A stretch of DNA of 8,057 nt from Flavobacteriales bacterium (lineage in GTDB: Bacteria; Bacteroidota; Bacteroidia; Flavobacteriales; BACL11): positions 1-8,057 of the forward strand of contig JABGXK010000007.1 in the NCBI GenBank assembly GCA_018675825.1, written 5' to 3'. Made by a program: the position numbers and the translations under genes. Positions 1-6,437 of the stretch are shown piece by piece. Within the stretch, counting starts at the first letter, position 1; every line of letters starts with the position of its first letter. The notes beneath the pieces are model-generated. The model had not been told where the DNA came from. It did no database searches and saw only the letters and a list, made by a program, of their open reading frames with translations.

Positions 1-1851
1 GGTAGAGGTGTAGATTCTTTAAATAATATGGAACAGATTACTATTACAGATCCTATTTTTGGAGTATATAATCTCTCAGTTTTTGGAGCAAGTATTCCTT
101 TTGGGCCGCAGGAATATTGGATCTCATATGAATTGCAATCAGACGAAATTTCTATCACTTATCCAATTGGAGGAGAGGGGCTTGTACCTGGGGATTTTGA
201 AATGATTAGATGGGATGCGATCAATGATACCGCTTCTTTTATGTTAGAATATACAGTTGACAATGGTTTAATATGGGATACTATTACAGTAGCTACAGCT
301 GTTAATGCTAATTATTATAATTGGCAGGTACCTTTTAATGTTACAGATCAAGCACGAATTCGAATTAGTAGAAATACTATCTATGATGAGTGTGATACAA
401 ATTTCACCATAGTTAATGTTCCTAATTTATCTGTTAATTGGTATTGCCCCGATTCAATATATGTGTCTTGGGATTCTATTTCAGGATCAACAGGATATGA
501 AGTTAGTATGCTGGGTCAGAAATATATGGATTCTATGACAACAGTTTTAAATAGTGGATTAGGAACTTATACTGCTCTAATCATTAATCCTAACCCTTCA
601 AACACTAATTCATGGTTTTCAGTTTGTTCAAAGGTGAATGGACAAAAAGGAAGAAGAGCTATTGCTGTAAATGCTCAATCAACTAATAATAGTTGTACGG
701 CTCCACTAATAGCCTCGTATCTAATTTCAGATTCTATTTCGTGTTCAGGAACTATAACTTTCCAAGATAATAGTTATGGTCTGCCGATTAATTGGAATTG
801 GGATTTTGGAGATGGTAATATTTCTAGTCTACAGAACCCTACACATACATATTTAAACGAAGGGACTTATGATGTTTCTTTGATTGTATCAAATTCTTTA
901 GGCCAGGATTCAATAATTTTAGCTGGTATTATTAATATTGATTTCACCTATCCTCCTATAACACTTAATGATACATCATATGTTAATCCTGCATCATTTA
1001 CACTTTCATCATTAAGTAGTTCTGTAAATTGGTATCTAGATACTTTAGGTAGCTCTCCTATTTTTAGTGGCACACCATTTATTACTCCACTAATATCTAA
1101 TAATACTACATATTTTGTACGAGAATATGGGGGTCCTGTAAATATTGGGGGTCCAATAGATAATACTATCGGTACTGGTAATTTTTATAATAATAACAGG
1201 CATTTATATATTGATAATTATAAAAAAAGTAAAATTATTTCAACTGATGTATATGCTGGTAATAGTCAGAATATAACATTTGAATTAAGAGATGATAATA
1301 GTCAAGTACTAGAAGATACCACTCTTTTTGTTCAATCTGGATTGAATACTCTTTTTTTAAATTTTGACATGCCAATTATGAATGATTTAGAACTTGGAAT
1401 TAGTTCAACAGGCTCTAACCTTTATAGAAATTCATCTGGGGCTTCTTTTCCATATCTAATTGGAAATATTGCTAGTATTACTGGTCATAATTCTCCTTAT
1501 GCAGAAGACAGTAATTACCATTATTTTTTCTACAATTTAAAAATACATGAAACATGCTTATCTAATTACTCTTCAGTTGAGGCAATTTTTATGAATCCTT
1601 CAGAATTATCTGACAAAGACAATTTAGATATATTAATATATCCAAATCCAGCTAAAGATAAGGTTGTTGTCAAGTCAAATGGTAATATTGAAAATATTAA
1701 TATATATGATGCTAGTGGTAGATTATGTTTTAAAAGTTCAAATTCTAATCAACAATTTGAAATTGATGTCAGTGTTTTTTCAAAAGGGATTTATGCGATA
1801 CAGATTATTAATAGCAAAAAATCTATTATTTCTAAATTAATAATTGATTAG
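1..1851 (+). CDS. Multidomain secreted protein with T9SS type A sorting domain, C-terminal part (5' partial); possible S8 (subtilisin-like) peptidase
   Basis: The frame is open from base 1 and ends with TAG at 1849-1851, leaving 616 residues. The ATG at 28 is internal, because the nine codons before it read on smoothly, so the true start lies upstream. Domains, numbered from the first visible residue: 1-47 resembles the segment after the catalytic domain of many Bacteroidota subtilases (NNMEQITI..GVYNLSVFG..IPFGPQEYWISYE); 50-139 is a Kre9/Knh1-like Ig fold (YPIGGEG..PGD..IRWD); about 142-225 is fibronectin III-like; about 237-313 is a PKD domain with WDFGDG at 267-272 and HTY at 282-284; about 317-375 is Ig-like; about 376-535 is a beta-rich domain recurrent in secreted Bacteroidota proteins (DNTIGTG, LYRNSSGASFPY, YFFYN); 541-616 is the sorting domain (IYPNPAKDK, YDASGR, KGIYAIQI). 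The last marks export through T9SS and surface attachment or release. Peptidase identity is inference, since no catalytic residues are visible. An extracellular adhesin or another hydrolase is possible. Confidence 0.9.
   Translation, partial: GRGVDSLNNMEQITITDPIFGVYNLSVFGASIPFGPQEYWISYELQSDEISITYPIGGEGLVPGDFEMIRWDAINDTASFMLEYTVDNGLIWDTITVATAVNANYYNWQVPFNVTDQARIRISRNTIYDECDTNFTIVNVPNLSVNWYCPDSIYVSWDSISGSTGYEVSMLGQKYMDSMTTVLNSGLGTYTALIINPNPSNTNSWFSVCSKVNGQKGRRAIAVNAQSTNNSCTAPLIASYLISDSISCSGTITFQDNSYGLPINWNWDFGDGNISSLQNPTHTYLNEGTYDVSLIVSNSLGQDSIILAGIINIDFTYPPITLNDTSYVNPASFTLSSLSSSVNWYLDTLGSSPIFSGTPFITPLISNNTTYFVREYGGPVNIGGPIDNTIGTGNFYNNNRHLYIDNYKKSKIISTDVYAGNSQNITFELRDDNSQVLEDTTLFVQSGLNTLFLNFDMPIMNDLELGISSTGSNLYRNSSGASFPYLIGNIASITGHNSPYAEDSNYHYFFYNLKIHETCLSNYSSVEAIFMNPSELSDKDNLDILIYPNPAKDKVVVKSNGNIENINIYDASGRLCFKSSNSNQQFEIDVSVFSKGIYAIQIINSKKSIISKLIID
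1124..1154 (+). repeat. Short imperfect tandem duplication inside the secreted-protein gene
   Basis: AATATGGGGGTCC (1124-1136) is followed by AATATTGGGGGTCC (1141-1154). The shared GGGGGTCC core recurs with an 18-nt period, so the reading frame is kept. It encodes Tyr-Gly-Gly-Pro then Ile-Gly-Gly-Pro (residues 376-385 of the visible protein) at the junction between the Ig-like domain and the next beta-rich domain. The two G-runs stand out in AT-rich surroundings. It is probably a small in-frame duplication in a linker and may have no function. Confidence 0.5.
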
Positions 1852-1853
1852 CT

Positions 1854-2573
1854 TTATGATAGTTGACTAGAATAGTTCTCTAATAAATTCTCAAGATCTT
1901 CTTTTGTGTCAATCGCAATGCTATCAAAATTTGTTTTAGTAATTTTAATTTGATAACCATTATCTAACCATCTTAATTGTTCTAGATTAAATTTAACTTC
2001 ATTTTTAGAAGCAGGGAGCTTGCATATCTGTGATAATACTTCTGGTTTAAATCCATAAATTCCAATGTGTTTATAGCCTGGATTTTTTGGGTTTTCTTGT
2101 GTTCTGTAAAAGCTCGTAGCTATCATATTTTCATTAAAATTAACTTTTACTGTATTTGGATCTTTAATCATTTTAGTAGATGGATTTTTTTTAGCCAATG
2201 TTACGATTTCAGTAGAGCTATTTTGAAAACAATTAATGATTTTAGTTATTTGTTGCGGATTGATTATTGGCTCATCTCCCTGTATATTTATAATCACATC
2301 ATACTTCTTATTTATTTTTTTAACAACTTCGTTACATCTATCTGTTCCAGAAATATGATTCTTTAAAGTCATTATTACTGATCCATTAAATGATTTGATA
2401 TGATTATATATTTTAGTGTCATCAGTTGCTATTATAATATCGGTAGCTTCTTGACATTTTTTTACTTGCTCGTAAACCCTTTGAATCATAGTTTTACCAT
2501 TAATATTAATTAGTGGTTTTCCTGGGAATCTTGTAGAGTTAAATCTTGCAGGTATAATAACAAGGCTTCGCAT
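1854..2573 (-). CDS. kdsB: 3-deoxy-manno-octulosonate cytidylyltransferase (CMP-Kdo synthetase)
   Basis: This cytoplasmic enzyme joins CTP and Kdo to give CMP-Kdo plus pyrophosphate, activating Kdo for the inner core of lipopolysaccharide. The 239-residue product is near the usual length (about 245-255). Visible motifs are the N-terminal nucleotide-binding stretch IPARFNSTRFPGKPL (residues 7-21), ATDD (49-52), SGTDRCNEVV (75-84), NIQGDEP with metal-binding Asp100 (96-102), HIGIYGF (169-175), LEQLRWLDNGY (198-208) and IDTKEDL with Asp222 (221-227). I chose the ATG at 2573 because MRSLVIIPAR aligns with the family N-terminus. An in-frame GTG at 2588 would add five residues and overlap the receptor gene. 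The gene starts 1 bp after the receptor stop, so it is probably co-transcribed and may be translationally coupled. The segment between Arg157 and His169 is unusually short and lacks the SRxxIP-type motif seen in familiar KdsB proteins. A related sugar-acid cytidylyltransferase is the alternative. Confidence 0.9.
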   Translation of the reverse strand: MRSLVIIPARFNSTRFPGKPLININGKTMIQRVYEQVKKCQEATDIIIATDDTKIYNHIKSFNGSVIMTLKNHISGTDRCNEVVKKINKKYDVIINIQGDEPIINPQQITKIINCFQNSSTEIVTLAKKNPSTKMIKDPNTVKVNFNENMIATSFYRTQENPKNPGYKHIGIYGFKPEVLSQICKLPASKNEVKFNLEQLRWLDNGYQIKITKTNFDSIAIDTKEDLENLLENYSSQLS

Positions 2574-2574
2574 A

Positions 2575-4959
2575 TTATATTTTAACACTTAGTTGTAATG
2601 CCATTGATCTAGGAGATTTCATATCTGCTGGTCTGCTCATATATTCTCTATTAAATAGATTGTTAATAATAAGGCTTAGTTTTGAGTTTTGATCTAAATT
2701 ATATCCTAGCCTTATATCAAATATAAGATCTCCATTTTTAAATTTCTCTCTTGCGTCATTTATACCGTGAATAAATTCTTGATTTACCCACTCATCAGTA
2801 AAAATTTTGTCAATATTTTTCATAAAATCATTATAACGTACACTTGTTCCTATTAAATAATCTTTGAATAATAATTCTGCATCAATTTTTGCAATATGCT
2901 GATATCTATATTTTAAAATTGAAGGATCTGAACTTGAGTTTGTGTAAGTTAATTCTGGTCCAATGAGTTCTCCATTAATGTAAAGTTCTGCTATACTTTC
3001 TGTGTATACATCATCAGGATTGAGTGAAATAGGAATCATATATGTATAACCTCCAAGAAGATTAATAGTTAGATCTCGATTTATTTTTCCTTGTCCATTC
3101 ATACTGAATTCAACACCACTAATTTGTGTTGCTCCCACATTTACTGATTTAAATCCTAATCCGTACAGAGGCATTGTTAAAGGATCTCCCCATTGTCCAA
3201 AAGTAAACTCCATCATATCATTATATCTCATAACGAATGCAGCTAAATCTAGAAATCCTACCCATTTATTTATTTTGATTGATTGTTTAATGCCTAATTC
3301 TGCACTCCAGCCAGTTTCAGGTTTTAATTCAGGGTTTGCATATATTTCAATTCCAGAGGCATTTGTAGAAACAAATAATTCTGCCATGGATGGAAAACGA
3401 TACCCTTGACCCCAAGAGGATCTTATAAATGTCGTGTTAGTTAATTTATAGTTTAGCCCTGCTCTAAATACTGGACTGCCAGTTGCGAAATGATTTATAG
3501 AGTCACCATTAATAATATGTTTTTTTTCAGAATCTAGACTAAAGTATTCATACCTTGCTCCTGTAGATATGTTTAGTCTGCCTATTTTTTTATCAACTTG
3601 ACCGTAAAGAGCATGATTTTTTCTATAGTTATTTCCTTGAAATACTTTTGAATTAGCATAGATAATTTCGTTGGTTGTTCCTGTTGTGAAACTTAAATTG
3701 TATTGTTCAATATTTTTTTGCCATTTATAGTCACTATAATAAGATTTTGATCTGTTGTTTTTGTTTAATGTATCTCCTATTGTTGTATTGTCATTAATCA
3801 CTTTAAGATATCTTGTTCTAAGTGAATGCCGGTTGTTTCCTTTAATATATGTTATATAAGGGTCGATATTATAAGAATCTCCACTTACTGTAGAGACCTC
3901 ATCATTTAAGGCTATATAAGCTCTATCTAGCCCATCCCAAATAATAACAGATGCTGTTTCTTGGAATAAGAAATTTGCATTAACCCCATAACTTAAACCT
4001 TTAATCTTTCTACTCTTATATAAAGAGTTAATATTAAACCTTTTTCTATCAGTTTCTTCCCCTTTTCTGTACCCATCATCTTCAAAAATATTACCTCCAA
4101 TTGAAATATCTAATTGTTCTAATTTAATAGATTGCATAAATTCAATTCCCTTAAAAGACCTTCTTTTTTCTCCACTCCAATTTAAAGCTATTCTTTTAGG
4201 GAAATCAATTAATCCAACATGCATATTTACTTTTGTAAAACCTATTTCTGGGTTTTTATCTATTTCTGATTTTTTTGGATATGAAGTTCTAATATTAACT
4301 ATTCCATTTAGAGCTGAAGAGCCATATAATGCTGAAGAGGCACCTTTTATAATTTCAACTTGATTAATGTTTTCAGTAGCTATTAAACTCCATTGTACCT
4401 GCCCTGCATCACCTGAAATAAGAGGCATGTCATCAACTAAAACCAGAACTCTTGTTCCTGTTCCATAGCTCCAACCACTTCCACCTCTAATATTAGCTTG
4501 GCCATCTGTAATGTTTAAGCCAGGGATTTGCTCCATGGCTGTTTGGATATTTGAAGTGTTTTTATTTTCAATAAGACTCGGTTTAATAACTTCCATAGAT
4601 ACTGTGGTCTCTTCAATTTTCTGATTGAATTTTCCAGCTGATACGACAACGGTATTTAACTGTTCAGAAGAAGGTTTTAAGGAAGTATTGATTATTAAAT
4701 TGGTACCTGGCTGTATATCAATTTCCTTAATTACATCCTCATATCCTATATATTTAAACTTAATTTTATGATTACCAGAAGAGATTTTTATACTGTAGTT
4801 TCCGTTAAGATCAGAAGAGGTTCCGCTATTATTTAATATGATATTTACACCTATAAGAGCTTCTTTTGTTATTTTATCTACTACCGTTCCTGATAATATT
4901 TGTGCATTTGTTTTAATACCAAAAACAAATACTAATATGATAATAAATAATTTTCTCAT
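2575..4959 (-). CDS. TonB-dependent outer-membrane receptor with N-terminal carboxypeptidase-like domain
   Basis: The 794-residue product is an energised outer-membrane transporter. Residues 1-19 form a signal peptide (Arg-Lys, then a hydrophobic core, with predicted cleavage after TNA). Residues 22-95 are a carboxypeptidase-regulatory-like beta-sandwich (GTVVDKITKEALIGVNI..DLNGNYSIKI..YIGYE), common in Bacteroidota receptors. Residues 102-107 (NTVVVS) may be the TonB box. The plug spans about 115-225 (AMEQIPGLNI, NIRGGSGWS, VLVLVDDMPL, VEIIKGASSALYGSSALNGIVNI). The remainder is the 22-strand barrel, with SWGQGYRFPSMAELF and NPELKPETGWSAELG, ending NLFNREY..PRSMALQLSVKI. The terminal residue is Ile rather than the aromatic usual for outer-membrane barrels, although the strand otherwise fits. 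No SusD-like partner is visible on either side, which argues against a classic glycan-uptake pair. The substrate (siderophore, cobalamin, peptide or other) cannot be told. The gene is read divergently from gdhA and leads directly into kdsB. Confidence 0.93.
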   Translation of the reverse strand: MRKLFIIILVFVFGIKTNAQILSGTVVDKITKEALIGVNIILNNSGTSSDLNGNYSIKISSGNHKIKFKYIGYEDVIKEIDIQPGTNLIINTSLKPSSEQLNTVVVSAGKFNQKIEETTVSMEVIKPSLIENKNTSNIQTAMEQIPGLNITDGQANIRGGSGWSYGTGTRVLVLVDDMPLISGDAGQVQWSLIATENINQVEIIKGASSALYGSSALNGIVNIRTSYPKKSEIDKNPEIGFTKVNMHVGLIDFPKRIALNWSGEKRRSFKGIEFMQSIKLEQLDISIGGNIFEDDGYRKGEETDRKRFNINSLYKSRKIKGLSYGVNANFLFQETASVIIWDGLDRAYIALNDEVSTVSGDSYNIDPYITYIKGNNRHSLRTRYLKVINDNTTIGDTLNKNNRSKSYYSDYKWQKNIEQYNLSFTTGTTNEIIYANSKVFQGNNYRKNHALYGQVDKKIGRLNISTGARYEYFSLDSEKKHIINGDSINHFATGSPVFRAGLNYKLTNTTFIRSSWGQGYRFPSMAELFVSTNASGIEIYANPELKPETGWSAELGIKQSIKINKWVGFLDLAAFVMRYNDMMEFTFGQWGDPLTMPLYGLGFKSVNVGATQISGVEFSMNGQGKINRDLTINLLGGYTYMIPISLNPDDVYTESIAELYINGELIGPELTYTNSSSDPSILKYRYQHIAKIDAELLFKDYLIGTSVRYNDFMKNIDKIFTDEWVNQEFIHGINDAREKFKNGDLIFDIRLGYNLDQNSKLSLIINNLFNREYMSRPADMKSPRSMALQLSVKI

Positions 4960-4966
4960 AAAGATT

Positions 4967-5010
4967 TTAAATGCTTTACAAATATAAAAAATGAAAATGG
5001 ATGCATTTAA
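4967..5010. repeat. 8-bp inverted repeat bracketing the receptor -7 element
   Basis: TTAAATGC at 4967-4974 is the exact reverse complement of GCATTTAA at 5003-5010. The 28-bp spacer contains the TATATTTG -7 box of the minus-strand receptor gene. One arm lies over the expected receptor transcription start and the other over its -33 region. This placement would suit an operator, but an 8-bp match within about 120 bp of AT-rich DNA is only moderately unlikely by chance. Confidence 0.3.
4979..4986 (-). promoter_or_regulatory. Probable -7 element of the receptor-kdsB promoter
   Basis: On the minus strand the sequence reads TATATTTG (4986 down to 4979), an exact match to the Bacteroidota -7 consensus TAnnTTTG. 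It lies 19 bp upstream of the receptor ATG, so the leader would be only about 12-14 nt. No good TTTG -33 element sits at the expected distance; the nearest candidate is AATG at 5007-5004 (17-bp spacer). The call therefore rests on one box plus its position. Confidence 0.5.
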
Positions 5011-5012
5011 GG

Positions 5013-5042
5013 ATTGATTTTTACAAAAAAAATTTACATTTG
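5013..5042 (+). promoter_or_regulatory. Probable gdhA-kbl promoter (Bacteroidota sigma-A type)
   Basis: ATTG at 5013-5016 (-33 consensus TTTG) is followed, 18 bp later, by TACATTTG at 5035-5042, an exact TAnnTTTG -7 box. Transcription would begin near 5049, giving a leader of about 34 nt before the ATG at 5083. The leader ends in an A-rich run (AAAACACAAAAA) and has no Shine-Dalgarno sequence, as is usual in this phylum. Confidence 0.65.
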
Positions 5043-5082
5043 CGAAGGTTTTTTAAACTTATATACTACTAAAACACAAAAA

Positions 5083-6417
5083 ATGAATGATAATTTAAAT
5101 GAATTTACACAATGGGTTAAGGACCTAAACCCAGGTGAATCAGAATTTCTTCAAGCTGTAGAGGAAGTTGCTGAGATAATTATTCCTATAATAGATAAGC
5201 ATCCTAGATTTAAGAATAAAAAGATTCTTGAAAGAATGATTGAGCCAGAAAGAGTTATAACATTTAGAGTTCCATGGATAGATGATCAAGGAAATATTCA
5301 TGTTAATAGAGGTTATAGAATTGAAATGAATTCTGCAATTGGGCCGTATAAGGGAGGTTTACGTTTCCACCCTTCAGTTAATTTATCTATTCTCAAATTT
5401 TTAGCTTTTGAGCAGGTTTTTAAGAATGCATTAACTACTCTTCCTATGGGTGGAGGAAAAGGTGGAGCGAATTTTGATCCTAAGGGAAAATCTGATATGG
5501 AGATTATGAATTTTTGCCAATCTTTTATGACTGAATTATGTAGGCATATTGGTCCTAATACTGATGTTCCAGCTGGAGATATTGGTGTTGGTGGTAGAGA
5601 GATAGGTTATATGTTTGGACAATATAAAAGAATCCGTAATGAATTTACTGGTGTTTTAACTGGAAAAGGAATAGGATGGGGTGGTTCATTAATTCGTACT
5701 GAAGCAACAGGATATGGCAATGTGTATTTTGCTCAAAATATGTTAGAATTAAAAGGAGATTCTTTTGATAATAAAGTTGTTGTTATTTCCGGTTCTGGAA
5801 ATGTAGCTCAATATTCATGTGAAAAAGCTACTCAGCTTGGCGCTAAAGTTGTTAGTATGTCAGATTCTTCAGGATATATTTATGACAAGGATGGTGTTGA
5901 TTCAGAAAAATTATTATTTATTATGAATTTGAAAAACATTAAAAGAGGAAGAATTAAAGAATATGCTGATCATTATGGATGTGAATTTCATAAAGGTAGA
6001 CCTTGGAATGTAAACTGTGATATAGCATTACCATGTGCCACTCAAAATGAACTCAATAAAACTGAAGCGGAGCAGTTATTAGCAAATGGATGTATGTGTG
6101 TTTCTGAAGGCGCTAATATGCCCACAACTCCTGATGCTATTGAAGCTTTCTTAAATGCAAAAATATTATTTGCACCTGGAAAGGCATCAAATGCTGGTGG
6201 TGTTGCAACTTCAGGATTAGAAATGTCTCAGAATTCTTTAAGAATAAATTGGACAAGAGAAGAGGTTGATATGAAATTACAGAATATTATGAAAAACATT
6301 CATAGTCAGTGTGTGGAGCATGGAAAACAAGGGGATTATGTTAATTATGTTAGAGGTGCAAATATTGCTGGTTTTTTTAAGGTTGCAGATGCAATGTTAG
6401 ATCAGGGAGTTGTGTAA
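5083..6417 (+). CDS. gdhA: NADP-type glutamate dehydrogenase
   Basis: This cytoplasmic enzyme interconverts 2-oxoglutarate plus ammonium and glutamate, normally in the assimilatory direction with NADPH. The 444 residues match the small hexameric GDH family (E. coli about 447). Seen in order: GPYKGGLRFHP with substrate-binding Lys90 (87-97); LPMGGGKGGANFDP, the GDH signature, with catalytic Lys126; PAGDIGVGGREIGYM with catalytic Asp166; the Rossmann loop GSGNVAQ (237-243); SDSSG (260-264), whose serines suit the NADP 2'-phosphate; and GGVATSGLEMSQN (372-384), including Ser377. I chose the ATG at 5083 because NLNEFTQWVKDLNPGESEF matches the usual N-terminus. An in-frame TTG at 5014 would add 23 unrelated residues and lies in the -33 promoter element. 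kbl follows after 20 bp. NADP preference is inferred from family resemblance. Confidence 0.96.
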   Translation: MNDNLNEFTQWVKDLNPGESEFLQAVEEVAEIIIPIIDKHPRFKNKKILERMIEPERVITFRVPWIDDQGNIHVNRGYRIEMNSAIGPYKGGLRFHPSVNLSILKFLAFEQVFKNALTTLPMGGGKGGANFDPKGKSDMEIMNFCQSFMTELCRHIGPNTDVPAGDIGVGGREIGYMFGQYKRIRNEFTGVLTGKGIGWGGSLIRTEATGYGNVYFAQNMLELKGDSFDNKVVVISGSGNVAQYSCEKATQLGAKVVSMSDSSGYIYDKDGVDSEKLLFIMNLKNIKRGRIKEYADHYGCEFHKGRPWNVNCDIALPCATQNELNKTEAEQLLANGCMCVSEGANMPTTPDAIEAFLNAKILFAPGKASNAGGVATSGLEMSQNSLRINWTREEVDMKLQNIMKNIHSQCVEHGKQGDYVNYVRGANIAGFFKVADAMLDQGVV

Positions 6418-6437
6418 ATTATCTTATATAAACTAGA

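Noticed and set aside
28..30. ATG at 28 as the start of the secreted protein
   Set aside because: The frame stays open to base 1, the preceding codons fit the same domain, and no signal peptide follows this Met, although a T9SS cargo must have one.
1869..1879. AGAA-TAG-TTCT mini-hairpin just beyond the convergent gene ends
   Set aside because: A 4-bp stem with a 3-nt loop inside the kdsB coding sequence is far too weak to act as a terminator.
2067..2366. A 99-codon plus-strand frame opposite kdsB
   Set aside because: It lies wholly inside the well-supported kdsB gene on the other strand. Its product is rich in Phe, Ile and Tyr in the way antisense AT-rich frames are, and it has no recognisable motif.
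2575..4959. Receptor as the SusC half of a polysaccharide utilisation locus
   Set aside because: Its length (794 residues) is shorter than typical SusC proteins (about 1000), and no SusD-like lipoprotein or glycoside hydrolase gene is adjacent.
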